64,000 nucleotides of DNA from a bacterium HR19 (GCA_002898315.1 BEHV01000008.1:56297-120296), one strand, 5' to 3'. Shown: positions 22,801-32,487, numbered from the stretch's first letter. Notes: generated by a model not told the origin, from the letters alone. A program made the numbers and translations.

Positions 22801-23365
22801 CATAAGGTGCCAAATTAGAATCAACAAAATTCCCGATGAACTTCTGAAGAGATGTCATAAGTTCTTCTCTCCGAAGGTCCTCCACCTCAGCAAATGGCTT
22901 CATCTTATCTGAAAAAAACTTTGTCATTTTAGCAATCTCAATCTGAGAACGAGTATCAATTAACTCCTTCATAACCTCCTTTACTCTTTCAAATCTGCTG
23001 GTGAATATGTCAGAAACATTTGAAACAGTGGTTTTTTTTAAGAGATAATCTAAAAAATCCACACCATAGTCAGAGAGCCACGAAGATATGTATGTAGAAG
23101 ATAGTTTATAGAACAAATCAGTTTGCCCGTCTAAAACTTTTTTATCTTTTGTAATTTCAGTATCTCCTCTTATTTCCTCTTTCCTTTGCAACGCCTTTTC
23201 TTTTTGTTCCTCTATAACTTTTCTTTCTTTTTTCTGCTGGCTACCCTTCTTTTGAGAAAACGAATAGTCAAAAGAAAAAGTAATAACAAATATAGAAACA
23301 AAAAAAGGGAAAAAAAGCTCTCTAAAAATCAATTTCAGTTTTTCTTTCATAATAAATCGCCTCAC
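19802..23365 (-). CDS. Large exported TPR-repeat protein
   Basis: Hydrophobic N-terminal segment; multiple TPR helices (AMRVGEFYFNLGELDKAEQFYIIVLDFPENPFYTKALYKLAWTYFRKGDYSSAIDYF). Alternative start at 23350. Confidence 0.8.
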   Translation of the reverse strand: MRRFIMKEKLKLIFRELFFPFFVSIFVITFSFDYSFSQKKGSQQKKERKVIEEQKEKALQRKEEIRGDTEITKDKKVLDGQTDLFYKLSSTYISSWLSDYGVDFLDYLLKKTTVSNVSDIFTSRFERVKEVMKELIDTRSQIEIAKMTKFFSDKMKPFAEVEDLRREELMTSLQKFIGNFVDSNLAPYAILRYAEILYEKLSYEYIQAYEKAVLEGEPPPKKDYSQVIKIYEDFLKKYKDFPRRDIVMYLAGYILDEMGQQEEAVEKYFEPLAKIRISQFAPEAAMRVGEFYFNLGELDKAEQFYIIVLDFPENPFYTKALYKLAWTYFRKGDYSSAIDYFVETIDASLGKEGNERTELIKESIDYIISSIVELGGFDKLEKSRKEAVLSLLKKIYEVVKSDEYKEPEVFILEAQGRVFFDQGKYPEAIQSFNQIIERYYLSPRSIDAAFGVFESLKKLGDISSAVDWQIKMAGRWGPGSEWAQKNPEKFKKNKSKLEAGLLESAKYYHEKGMIDRAESNYLLFLKLFPDSEFSADIQFLLAEIYYQSGRYVLAYNMYKANVENVNVKQNKYLIDSAWGMVLAADKSFEAKITGAGEMLKSASFLFERLFPLDRRVPIALYKAAKVLPSEGKKDDALSILSKIIERYPGSEVVADSILEIFRIYVEKGDLRKVVDFAIQARKRTDILSKEDIDYLNDSGGKALFSIALEYEKAGDYQSAISSYLSLENIFPGHNLVDDAYYRVIMLFNDMRKFNDVISYSDIFLKRFPDSGFRYDILYVRAVAFSTLFFFNQALDTYIQLSKELREKERTAGLSDVEKNILKRSYLAVRSIYVGLGDFVKAAEWSMRYYEDFGKEESDPMKFIKDAAEYYAKAEKVDEAISLLSRFISETSKRKGENSYDVFVAKYELAKSYEKKGEKEKLEKIFNELMKLWDKLPTEDKSKTISIYSEVRFYFARKTFEEFRKIRITGDEKKKQLAEKLKKRAELLKKIQEEMGAIAKLGDPTWSFAAIFYMGYAYQDYADMLVNSPLPHEIRAIKDPEERELAEAVYREELEKQAFPLEDNAIKIFSGAVERIKQVGVRNEWTALIFKHLKMLDPLSPVEVEDDRVLDVSLSYSVRSVSIPKVQEERKKVQFISVASSGNLYELTDPQKLKNFIFSQLAKDYLLPSFVYYEDGKMKYVSIDENSK

Positions 23366-25557
23366 TCACCTACTTCCTGCCTTCTCTTTTCAATTTCTTT
23401 TTTTATCTTCTGTGTTTCTTCTTCTTTTATCTTCCTTTCCTCAAAGATCTTATTTATATCTGCTTGTGGTGGAACCCACAAAATTCCTATCCCTTTGTTA
23501 AAAGATTTTTCCATCTCATCTATTTTATTTGAGACCTCATCAAGAGTGAGCTTTGTTTCAGATAAATCTGTCTCAAAAAATGTCTGAGCTGAAAGCCCCT
23601 TTTTCTCTACCCTTATTTTTTCTATTTCATCAACAAATTTTGAGTAATTATCTCTTAGATTGTTTTCCTCTCTGAGCCGTAGTATATGAAGTTTATCTAA
23701 AACATCACTTTCTCTTTCTTTCATCATCCACGCTGACTCTATAAACCCGTACTGAGCAAGAGCATATGTTTTGAAGATTTCTCTTTTCAGTTTTGAAGAG
23801 ACAAGGTATCGCCTCAGAGAAAGTTCATAATCTGCAAGATAACTTAAAAAATTCTCAAGCATAAAGTTCGCAGCTTTTAGTTTTGTTTCCTGCAAATAAA
23901 GGTATTTATTTATTGTGTCTATTATATTTTGCCAGAGATTAGCAAATTCAAAGAAAGTATTTTGTGCATCTTGAAAAGTTCTTATAAGTTCGTTGATGTT
24001 GCTTTCATTTCCGTTTCTTGCTAATTTATCTACCATGGCTAAAAGATACTTTGAAGATTTTCTGTGAAATTCCAGAATATCTTTAAGTTCATCAAGCGTC
24101 TCTCCCATAACTTTTCTATACACCTCATATTTTTTCTTCCAGTTTTTGAATTCGGGGGAGCGCGAGATTTCAGATATTTTCACAGATGACAAAGCGACAA
24201 GCTCTCTCGCTTTCAGGTCAATAACCTTCAACTCCTCCGTGAGGGAATACAATGTGAACCAGAGGTTTTTCTCATCATAACTTGCTCCCTTCATCACAGA
24301 ATCAGAGAGCATATTTAAAATCCTTTCTTGAATAAGCCACACTCTTTCAAGATATTTTTTCACAGACCTATCGGCAACAAGAATAGATGTGCTACTTATC
24401 CTCTGAATGTCTGCCAATATAGATTTTATCTCGTCTCTCACAGAAGCTATGTATTTTCTTCTTTTTTCAAACATTTTGTACTCAGGGAAAAATTGAATGA
24501 AAGATTTTATGTCTGGTTCCCTTGAAGCAAAGTACTTTATCCAATCCTTATCCCAGAAAGATTTAGGAGTTTTTTCGGCATCAACTATTCTTGACAAAAG
24601 CGCCTGCGAGTAGTCAGAAATAGCAGTAAAAGTTAAAAAAGCGCTCACAAGGTCTTCCCTCATATTCAGGAAGGACTGCAAAACCTCTATTCTTTTTGTA
24701 AGATGAGTTTTAGGAGCATTTTTAAAGTAATCAATACACCTTTGAGCTTCTTGATAGTTTTCAAGTCCATAAAAGACCCAGCAGACCTCATACTTTGATT
24801 CATAAAATATAGGCGAAGAATTGGGAATTTTCAGGTAATATGGAAGGGCATCCTGAAATCTTCCCATATCTGTATATATACGGGCAACAGATAAATTAGC
24901 GTTGTTGGCAAGCTCTTCATCGGGAGCAAGAGTGGCTTTTTCAAAACGTCTCAGGGCTTCGCTTCTATCTCCTACCATTATCATAGCAACTCCGCAAAGA
25001 TAAGAAGCTTTGAAAAAGTACTCACTCTCACGTCTGACTGAATCAAGAATATCACAAGCTCCGCGCGGGTTCTTCTCCTTCAAAAGAACATACTTCCCTT
25101 GATAGTAAAGAAGTTCAGAATCAATCTTATCTTTTGGAATCTTTTGAAAGAATTTATAAAAGTCATCAGAGAGGTTCTCGGCTTTGGCTATAACGACCCT
25201 TTTGAGCAAATCAAATGAGTCAGGAGACATATTAAGAGCAGAAAGATAAACTTCTTCTGCTGCAGATGTATCACCCCACCTGAAAAGAATATCTCCTAAA
25301 TACTTTTTGATCTCAGCTCTTTGCTGATTATCTGCTGCGTATTCATAAGCTATTGAGAAATTTATGTAAGCTTGCAGGAGGTCTCCTTTTTCAAAGTAAG
25401 ATTTTGCCTCTTCAAACCTGTGAGAAAACATATCTTGTGCGTAGGATTCATAAGAAAATAAAAGACCGTTGAGTATATAGATAATCAGAAATAGCAAGAG
25501 GCACAAGCTTATCTTTGTTCTCTCTGCCATCTTTTTCTCAACCAAAAAGCAATTCAT
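23362..25557 (-). CDS. Exported TPR-repeat / coiled-coil protein
   Basis: Signal-like N-terminus; TPR units (FEEAKSYFEKGDLLQAYINFSIAYEYA, LSVARIYTDMGRFQDALPYYLKIP); ATGA overlap with the next gene. Confidence 0.75.
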   Translation of the reverse strand: MNCFLVEKKMAERTKISLCLLLFLIIYILNGLLFSYESYAQDMFSHRFEEAKSYFEKGDLLQAYINFSIAYEYAADNQQRAEIKKYLGDILFRWGDTSAAEEVYLSALNMSPDSFDLLKRVVIAKAENLSDDFYKFFQKIPKDKIDSELLYYQGKYVLLKEKNPRGACDILDSVRRESEYFFKASYLCGVAMIMVGDRSEALRRFEKATLAPDEELANNANLSVARIYTDMGRFQDALPYYLKIPNSSPIFYESKYEVCWVFYGLENYQEAQRCIDYFKNAPKTHLTKRIEVLQSFLNMREDLVSAFLTFTAISDYSQALLSRIVDAEKTPKSFWDKDWIKYFASREPDIKSFIQFFPEYKMFEKRRKYIASVRDEIKSILADIQRISSTSILVADRSVKKYLERVWLIQERILNMLSDSVMKGASYDEKNLWFTLYSLTEELKVIDLKARELVALSSVKISEISRSPEFKNWKKKYEVYRKVMGETLDELKDILEFHRKSSKYLLAMVDKLARNGNESNINELIRTFQDAQNTFFEFANLWQNIIDTINKYLYLQETKLKAANFMLENFLSYLADYELSLRRYLVSSKLKREIFKTYALAQYGFIESAWMMKERESDVLDKLHILRLREENNLRDNYSKFVDEIEKIRVEKKGLSAQTFFETDLSETKLTLDEVSNKIDEMEKSFNKGIGILWVPPQADINKIFEERKIKEEETQKIKKEIEKRRQEVGE

Positions 25558-25770
25558 TCTTTCTTTTATTTTAGCGCCAATAAAATTTAATCTCTAATAA
25601 TTCTCTTATCGTATAAAACAAGCAATACTATATTGCAATTCAAAAAATTTTGATTTTTTCCTTTATGACCCCGTTCTGAGAGAGCCCCGTTCTGAAAAAA
25701 TCTCCATCAATTTTATTTTAATGCTGGAAGAAAAAATTTCCTTAAAATATGCCATCTTTATTCAAAAGTT

Positions 25771-26691
25771 CTACGAGTAGATTATTTTTTCATAAGAGAA
25801 GTTTTCCATCAGTATAGAGACCGCGATCTTTAAAGCATTCTTGACCTTCAAAACATCGTGTACCCTCAAAATTCTCGCTCCCTTACAAAGAGAAATAACA
25901 CAAGCAGATATAGTACCCTCTAATCTCTCCGATGGCGGTGGGGGATTTGAAAAATCCATCGCAAACCCTATAAACGACTTCCTTGAAACTCCAACAAGAA
26001 CAGGATAACCGAGCTCCACTATCTTTTCAAGCTGATTTATTATTATGAGGTTCTGATGAGGTTTCTTTCCAAAACCTATACCTGGGTCCAAAATAACACT
26101 CACATCTTTCTGCTTTGCCATAGTTGCGGATTCAGAAAGGTATTTTATTATACTATCTAAAAGGACTTGATCTTCAAGAGTGTGGTTCTGCATAATTTTT
26201 GGTTTAGCTGTAATATGCATAGCAATAGCTGGGGCGCGGTAGATCTTACAGACATCTAAAACTTTCGGGTCAAACCTGAAACCAGAAATATCATTCAGAA
26301 TATCAGCTCCACAATCAAAGGCAATCTTTGCCACTCCACTCCTATAAGTATCAACAGATACAGGAATATTATGGAAAATCTTCTTTATCTTTTCTATTAT
26401 CTTTATTCTTTTTATTTCTTCTTCTTCTGGGATTTCTTCGGCTCCGGGACGTGTTGACTGTCCCCCAACATCTATTATGTCAGCTCCTTCCTCTATCATC
26501 TTTTCAACAGCTTTCAGAGCTTCCTTTTCACTCTCATAACCTATATAGAAAGAGTCGGGAGACATGTTCAAAACTCCCATAAGCAAAACATAATTTTTGA
26601 GGTCAAGAGTCAGAGAAGAAGGAATTGGAATCAAAAAATTTTTGTCTTCAAGTTTTGTTACGCCTAACCTATCAACAGGGAAATAAATCAT
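25771..26691 (-). CDS. folP: Dihydropteroate synthase
   Basis: LMGVLNMSPDSFY, ADIIDVGGQSTRPGAEEIPEEEE, DPGIGFGKKPHQNL, VGVSRKSFIG; start placed at the ATG at 26691 so it does not overlap the divergent bcp. Confidence 0.93.
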   Translation of the reverse strand: MIYFPVDRLGVTKLEDKNFLIPIPSSLTLDLKNYVLLMGVLNMSPDSFYIGYESEKEALKAVEKMIEEGADIIDVGGQSTRPGAEEIPEEEEIKRIKIIEKIKKIFHNIPVSVDTYRSGVAKIAFDCGADILNDISGFRFDPKVLDVCKIYRAPAIAMHITAKPKIMQNHTLEDQVLLDSIIKYLSESATMAKQKDVSVILDPGIGFGKKPHQNLIIINQLEKIVELGYPVLVGVSRKSFIGFAMDFSNPPPPSERLEGTISACVISLCKGARILRVHDVLKVKNALKIAVSILMENFSYEKIIYS

Positions 26692-26738
26692 AAAAATATA
26701 TTTTGTTGCTGGAATACTATATAATTTTTTGTGCGGAA

Positions 26739-27188
26739 ATGCTGAAAGTAGGAGATGAAATTCAGGAATTTGAAGGTGTTTTATCATCTGGGCAGAAAAT
26801 AACATCAAAAGAGCTCAAAGGCAAGTGGGTAATACTTTTCTTCTTTCCAAAAGCTTTCACTCCGGGATGCACAAAAGAAGTATGCAATATAAGAGATAGA
26901 TTTGAAAATCTGAAAAAGTATGGAGTTGAAATAATAGGGGTGAGTAAAGACAAATTAGAGACCCAAAAGAAGTTCAAAGAAAAATATAATCTTCCGTATG
27001 AACTCATAGCAGATGAAAAGGGTGAGATAATAAAAAAGTTTGGAGCAGGGAAACCCAACGGTTCAGCACAAAGAAAAACATTTATCATAGACCCCGAAGG
27101 AAAAATATCTTTCATATTTGAAAAAGTAAATCCAGATAAGCACGCAGAAGAAATAGAAAAAATACTGAAAGAGAAGATAAAAATATGA
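26739..27188 (+). CDS. bcp: Peroxiredoxin, Bcp/AhpC-TSA family
   Basis: GKWVILFFFPKAFTPGCTKEVCNIRD with the paired Cys of Bcp; start chosen at the ATG at 26739. Confidence 0.92.
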   Translation: MLKVGDEIQEFEGVLSSGQKITSKELKGKWVILFFFPKAFTPGCTKEVCNIRDRFENLKKYGVEIIGVSKDKLETQKKFKEKYNLPYELIADEKGEIIKKFGAGKPNGSAQRKTFIIDPEGKISFIFEKVNPDKHAEEIEKILKEKIKI

Positions 27189-27276
27189 GTTTCTGTATTT
27201 GCTGGTAAGCATAATGACTTTCTGGCAAAAAAAGTCGCAAGTATAGCAAAATTTTGCAAAATCGCAAATATATTGT

Positions 27277-28725
27277 TTGAACAGAATGTTTTTTAGCTCA
27301 TCACCAGCGTATACAATACTCATAAGATTGAGGTTCAAAAATGCCCCCGGAATGCTCGGTAATCTGACATCTACAATAACACGAAAAGGAGGAGAAGTAA
27401 GAGGAATAACGCTTGTAGAAACAGGAAGGGATTGGGTAACAAGAGAAATACACATAAATGTCAGAGATGGAAATCACGCCAAAGAAATAATAAAAGAACT
27501 ATCAGAGCTTGAAGGGGTAAAAATAGAAGGAGTATCAGATAGGACTTTCCTCGCACATCTTGGTGGCAAGCTTGAAGTCATATCAAAGCGAAAAATATCA
27601 ACGACAGAAGACCTCTCACGAGTATATACTCCAGGAGTAGGTAGAGTTGTAAAAGCAATAGAGAAGTTTCCCGATATAGTTTTCACACACACCATAAAAT
27701 CAAACACGGTAGCCATAGTGACAGACGGGAGCGCGGTGCTTGGATTTGGCAATGTAGGACCATACGCAGCAATACCGGTTATGGAAGGAAAAGCAGCAAT
27801 ATTAAAAGAATTTGCAGGAATAAACGGTTTCCCGATATGCCTCACATCACAAGAGCCAGATGAAATTGTATCTATTGTGAAAAGTATTTCTCCTATTTTT
27901 GGAGCTATAAACCTTGAAGACATAGCGGCTCCAAAATGTTTTGAAGTTGAAAAAAGATTACAAGAAGAACTTGACATCCCTGTTATGCACGATGACCAAC
28001 ACGCAACAGCTATCATTATTCTGGCAGCACTTATAAATTCACTCAAAATCGTAGAAAAAAGCTTGCAAGATATAAAAGTCGTCATAAACGGAGCCGGAGC
28101 AGCTGGACTTGCAACAGCTAACATACTACTGAAAGTCGGAGTGAAAAACATAATACTATGCGATAAAAAAGGAGCAATAGGAAGGGATGGAGAAAACGCT
28201 CTGAACGATTATCAGAAAGAAATCGCTCAATATACAAATCCAGATAACTATACGGGAGACCTAAAAGGGGCTTTAAAAGGTGCAGATGTATTTATTGGAC
28301 TTTCTGTAGGAAACATATTAGAAGCAGAAGACCTGAAAGTTATGGAAAAGGAACCCATAGTTTTCGCCCTCGCTAACCCGATCCCCGAAATACATCCATT
28401 AGAAGCTCAAAAGTATGCGAGAATAGTCGCCACAGGGAGATCAGATTTCCCAAACCAGATCAACAACGCTCTTGTGTATCCCGGATTCTTCAAGGGGGTC
28501 CTCAGTGTAAGAGCAAAAAAAATAACATACGATATGAAGATAGCAGCAGCGTATGCTATCGCAAACCTCATAGATGAATCTGAACTATATGAGGAATATA
28601 TAGTGCCATCTATATTTGATATGAGAGTAGTTGATACTGTGGCAGAGGCAGTTTCAGCAATAGCAATACGAGATGGAGTGGTACGACAACTTAACCCGAT
28701 GAAAGATATAGTTGATTTTGAATAA
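27277..28725 (+). CDS. NAD(P)-dependent malic enzyme with N-terminal ACT domain
   Basis: N-terminal LRFKNAPGMLGNLTSTITRKGGEVRGI (ACT-like); VYTPGVGRVVKAI, GLGNVG-type GFGNVGPYAAIPVMEGKA, VMHDDQHATAIIILAAL. Confidence 0.92.
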   Translation: MNRMFFSSSPAYTILIRLRFKNAPGMLGNLTSTITRKGGEVRGITLVETGRDWVTREIHINVRDGNHAKEIIKELSELEGVKIEGVSDRTFLAHLGGKLEVISKRKISTTEDLSRVYTPGVGRVVKAIEKFPDIVFTHTIKSNTVAIVTDGSAVLGFGNVGPYAAIPVMEGKAAILKEFAGINGFPICLTSQEPDEIVSIVKSISPIFGAINLEDIAAPKCFEVEKRLQEELDIPVMHDDQHATAIIILAALINSLKIVEKSLQDIKVVINGAGAAGLATANILLKVGVKNIILCDKKGAIGRDGENALNDYQKEIAQYTNPDNYTGDLKGALKGADVFIGLSVGNILEAEDLKVMEKEPIVFALANPIPEIHPLEAQKYARIVATGRSDFPNQINNALVYPGFFKGVLSVRAKKITYDMKIAAAYAIANLIDESELYEEYIVPSIFDMRVVDTVAEAVSAIAIRDGVVRQLNPMKDIVDFE

Positions 28726-28726
28726 A

Positions 28727-30115
28727 TCACTTTGTGCGAGTATAACGTATATCTTCAAACAAACAGCACTCACCCAAAAACTTTATATTCACAACACCAG
28801 TTGGACCATTTCTGTTTTTAGCTATTATCGCTTCTGAAATTCTCGCTCTCTCACAGCACTCAAAACTACTCTCACCTTCAACATCATTTAAAGAAGCAGA
28901 ACGGGGACACGGATTATAATAGTGGTCTCTGTAAAGCATCAGGACTATGTCTGAATCCTGCTCCAAACTGCCAGATTCTCGAAGGTCAGAAAGTTGAGGT
29001 CTTTTGTTTTCTCCTCTCCTTTCTGGTTCTCGCGACAGCTGTGAAAGAGCAATAACTGGTATATCAAGTTCCTTTGCGAGCGACTTCAAAAGTCGGGATA
29101 TTGTTGATATTTCCTCTTCTCTCCTTTCAACTTTCCAATCAACAGACATCTGCTGAATGTAATCTATAAACACCGCCTGAACCCCTTTTTCCTCCCTGAT
29201 TCTCTTCGCAAGAGACCTTATCTGAGTTATTCCGTAAGCGTTATCGTTCAGGTAAATCGGCAAAGAAGATATTTCTCTTGCAGAAACAGAAAGTTTATTT
29301 TTTTCTGACTCCGAAAGTTCCTTTGCTATTATCTTTTTCAAAGGAATACCGCTGTGCATAGAAAGCAAGCGAAGAAGAATCAACCTTATCGGCATCTCAA
29401 TTGAAAAAAAGCAAACAGGAATATCTTCCTTCGCCATGTAATAAGCTATTGAGAGAGCAAAACTTGTTTTTCCCATACCCGGTCTTCCCGCAATTATCAC
29501 AAAATCACCCGGATGAAATCCGACAATTTTCTCATCTAGGGACGGAAAACCAGAAGGTATTGCCTGCCTAACCGAATCTCCTATCACCTCCTCAGAGACG
29601 AAACTTACAATATCTTCCATTGAATAAAAATCAGGATTAACAGATTGTTGGGCTATCTCCCCTATTTCTTTTTCAACTTTTGAGAGAAATTCCCAGGTGT
29701 TCGGAACTCCCCATGATATCTCCTCTAAAAATGCCTTCATTTTCTGGCTCAACTTTCTCAAAATCATCTTTTCTTTGAGCTTCCTTGTGAAATTTTCTAA
29801 AAAAGCAGCAGACGGTATATACGACGGCAGAGACAATATAAACTCCTCCCCACCGACTCTTTCTAACCTTTCCAACATCTTCAGCTCCTCAATCACAGAA
29901 AAGGGGTTTATCTCCTCCCCCCTTTTTCTTATAGAAAGCATGGCTTGAAAAATCTGCCTGCATACAGGGTCAAAAAATGCTTCCTCAGGTTCTTTCCCTA
30001 AAATATGAATAACATCTTCTATAAGCTCTCCCTTGAGAAGAATCCCACCTAAAACGGCTTTTTCAAGTTTAGGATCAAAAGGAACTTCATCGTGAAAGAC
30101 CTTTGAAACCGCCAT
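28727..30115 (-). CDS. dnaB: Replicative DNA helicase
   Basis: VPFDPKLEKAVLGGILL, IIAGRPGMGKTSFALSIAYYMA, VFIDYIQQM, ALSQLSREPERR, PQLSDLRESGSLEQDSDIVLMLYRD; no intein. Confidence 0.96.
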   Translation of the reverse strand: MAVSKVFHDEVPFDPKLEKAVLGGILLKGELIEDVIHILGKEPEEAFFDPVCRQIFQAMLSIRKRGEEINPFSVIEELKMLERLERVGGEEFILSLPSYIPSAAFLENFTRKLKEKMILRKLSQKMKAFLEEISWGVPNTWEFLSKVEKEIGEIAQQSVNPDFYSMEDIVSFVSEEVIGDSVRQAIPSGFPSLDEKIVGFHPGDFVIIAGRPGMGKTSFALSIAYYMAKEDIPVCFFSIEMPIRLILLRLLSMHSGIPLKKIIAKELSESEKNKLSVSAREISSLPIYLNDNAYGITQIRSLAKRIREEKGVQAVFIDYIQQMSVDWKVERREEEISTISRLLKSLAKELDIPVIALSQLSREPERRGENKRPQLSDLRESGSLEQDSDIVLMLYRDHYYNPCPRSASLNDVEGESSFECCERARISEAIIAKNRNGPTGVVNIKFLGECCLFEDIRYTRTK

Positions 30116-30194
30116 AATAAAAAATATATTGAGCAGAAAAATATGCTTCAGTTTTTCAAATTACAGAACTTTTCATTATCTTTTTGGAATACCT

Positions 30195-30974
30195 ATGCAG
30201 ATGAAAATAGCAATATGCGGAATATTCGGAAAAATGGGACGAGAAATCGTAAAAGTGGCTTATGAAAGAAAAATAAAAATAACCGCAGGTATAGAAAAAG
30301 AAGAATTCAAAAATCAATCCCCAAAAAACATTTTCAACTTGGAATATGATTTTCCCATATTATCTTCTCCCGAGGAGTTAGATAAAATTCAAGAAAAACC
30401 AAATGTTATAGTAGATTTTTCTCAACCCGGAGCTATAATACCGTTTATAGAACACTGTGTAAAAAATAATCTCAAAATCGGCTTTGTCATAGGAACAACA
30501 GGATTCTCAAAAGAACAGGAAGAAAAAATAAAAGAGCTATCAGAAAAGACCCCGATATTTATGAGTTCAAATATGAGCAGAGGCATAAACCTTCTTCTCA
30601 AAATCCTGCCTGAAATAAAGAAAAACCTGCCCGACTTTGATGTTGAAATAGTTGAAATTCATCACAGAATGAAAAGAGATTCTCCATCTGGAACAGCTCT
30701 CAAACTCGCCAGCGTATTGGGGGGAAAGATGGTTTTCGGAAGAGAAGGAATAGCAGGACCGAGACAGAAAGATGAGCTCGGAATACTTGCGGTGAGAGGC
30801 GGAGATGTTGTCGGAGACCATACAGTATTTTTTCTCGGAGACGGAGAAAGAATAGAGATAACTCACAGAGCGTCTTCACGCAGGGTATTCGCAATAGGAG
30901 CTATAAAAGCAGCAGAAATGATATACGAAAAATTAAAAGAAGGGAAAAAAGGTTTTTTCTCATCTATGTTCTGA
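30195..30974 (+). CDS. dapB: 4-hydroxy-tetrahydrodipicolinate reductase
   Basis: KIAICGIFGKMGREIVK, VIGTTGFSKEQ, EIVEIHHRMKRDSPSGTALKLA, GDHTVFFLGDGERIEITHRASSR. Confidence 0.95.
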   Translation: MQMKIAICGIFGKMGREIVKVAYERKIKITAGIEKEEFKNQSPKNIFNLEYDFPILSSPEELDKIQEKPNVIVDFSQPGAIIPFIEHCVKNNLKIGFVIGTTGFSKEQEEKIKELSEKTPIFMSSNMSRGINLLLKILPEIKKNLPDFDVEIVEIHHRMKRDSPSGTALKLASVLGGKMVFGREGIAGPRQKDELGILAVRGGDVVGDHTVFFLGDGERIEITHRASSRRVFAIGAIKAAEMIYEKLKEGKKGFFSSMF

Positions 30975-30982
30975 AAACTAAT

Positions 30983-32461
30983 TCACTTCTTATTGACTTT
31001 TCTTCCAAGAGATATATAAGCGGTGTGAGCTATCATATGCTCAAACGGGCGGGACTTTCCTTCCCTTGCCAAAAACCTTCTGACAAGAACTTCAAACGTA
31101 TCAACAAGAATAAATCCCTCCCTTCTCATCACCTCACACATTATTTCTGTTTGATTCACAGTAGGGGAGACAGAAATAAGCACACCAGAAGGTTTCAGAG
31201 ATTCCCACGCATATCTGACACAATGCCAGGGTTCAGGCAAATCTAAAAAAACCGCATCAACATCTCTTTCGTCAAAACCATCCAAATAGACATCTCTTTT
31301 TTTTATCTCAACAAAGTTCTCCAAATTGTTTTCTTTGAGATTTTCTCTCAATATCTCTATAAAATCATCTCGTATTTCATAGACATATACTTTTCCATCT
31401 GGTCTGACGAAATGAGCAAGCGGAACCGTTAGCCCCCCTGAACCACTGCCTGTTTCTATAACCCTGCTCCCCGGACCTATTCCGGAAAGGAAAATCATAA
31501 AAGCACTATCTTTTGGGTATATTATTGCGCTTTTTCTTTTCAGCTTCATCACTCTATCGTAAAGGTTCGGCTCAAGAATAAAAAAAACATCTCCTTTATT
31601 TGTTCTGACGCTATCTCCGTAGTATCTCCCAAGAATATCTGCCCCTTTCAGAACTCCAAGATGAGTATGCAAATTACTATCTTTTTTCACTTTGAATGCA
31701 AAGGTGTTCTGCCTGTTCTCTGGAACAAGTATCACCCTTTCACCGCTGAAAATTCTCTTTGATATTTTATCAAGAATCGCTTTTTCTATTTCTTCTGGCT
31801 TTACATCAAAACTTTCAAGTGTAATATCTGCTCCGTATGATATAAGTTCTTCTTTTTTGTAGAAGTTCTCAACTGCAACAGCAAGGAGTCCAGCTTTTTT
31901 CGCAGCGAGGACTCCATACAGAGAATCTTCAAAAGCCACCACTCCTTCTCTTTCAAATCCTATACCGAGCTCAGTGAGTTTTTTCAGAGCAACTTCAAAA
32001 GGTTCGGGAGATGGCTTTCCTTCTGAATAATCTTTCGCAGAAACTATGAATTTGAAATATTTAGATATTGCCTCTCTTTCAAGGACTGGCTCAATCTCCT
32101 CTCGCAACGCTCCCGAAACTATACCCAAAGGATACTTGCTTCCAAAATACTCAATGAACTCTTTCACCCCTTTATAGATTTCAACCTTCCCCGATTTCAA
32201 AAAATTGCTAAAGGTTTCAGATTTTTCAAGGCATAAAGAGTTTATATCTTCTTCTGTAAGGTCAAGCCCGAATTCCTTTGACACAACCTTAAAAAAATCT
32301 GAATCAGTATAAGCAAGGTATTTTTTCATATAATCTTCCCAAGTAAGCTCAAGGGCGAATTTTTCAAGAACTTTCTTGAAAGCAATGTAGTGAAGTTTTT
32401 CGGTATCAGCTATTGTTCCATCAAAATCAAATAGACCTGCGTATATTCTCTTCCTCTTCAT
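30983..32461 (-). CDS. Fusion protein: N-terminal HAD-superfamily phosphatase + C-terminal TrmI-type tRNA (adenine-N1) methyltransferase
   Basis: HAD motifs FDFDGTIADTEKLHY, VSGAL, GKPSPEPF, FEDSLYGVLAAKKAG; TrmI motifs LHTHLGVLKGADILGRYYGDSVRTNKG, IYPKDSAFMIFLSGIGPGSRVIETGSGSGGLT, DAVFLDLPEPWHCV in one continuous frame. Confidence 0.9.
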   Translation of the reverse strand: MKRKRIYAGLFDFDGTIADTEKLHYIAFKKVLEKFALELTWEDYMKKYLAYTDSDFFKVVSKEFGLDLTEEDINSLCLEKSETFSNFLKSGKVEIYKGVKEFIEYFGSKYPLGIVSGALREEIEPVLEREAISKYFKFIVSAKDYSEGKPSPEPFEVALKKLTELGIGFEREGVVAFEDSLYGVLAAKKAGLLAVAVENFYKKEELISYGADITLESFDVKPEEIEKAILDKISKRIFSGERVILVPENRQNTFAFKVKKDSNLHTHLGVLKGADILGRYYGDSVRTNKGDVFFILEPNLYDRVMKLKRKSAIIYPKDSAFMIFLSGIGPGSRVIETGSGSGGLTVPLAHFVRPDGKVYVYEIRDDFIEILRENLKENNLENFVEIKKRDVYLDGFDERDVDAVFLDLPEPWHCVRYAWESLKPSGVLISVSPTVNQTEIMCEVMRREGFILVDTFEVLVRRFLAREGKSRPFEHMIAHTAYISLGRKVNKK

Positions 32462-32487
32462 TGAATTTAAAATCTGAATTGAATTTT

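Noticed and set aside
25669-25695. Direct repeat CCCCGTTCTGA x2 (16-bp period) between the TPR unit and folP
   Set aside because: Real, but only 11 nt and two copies, with no further context; too weak to call regulatory.
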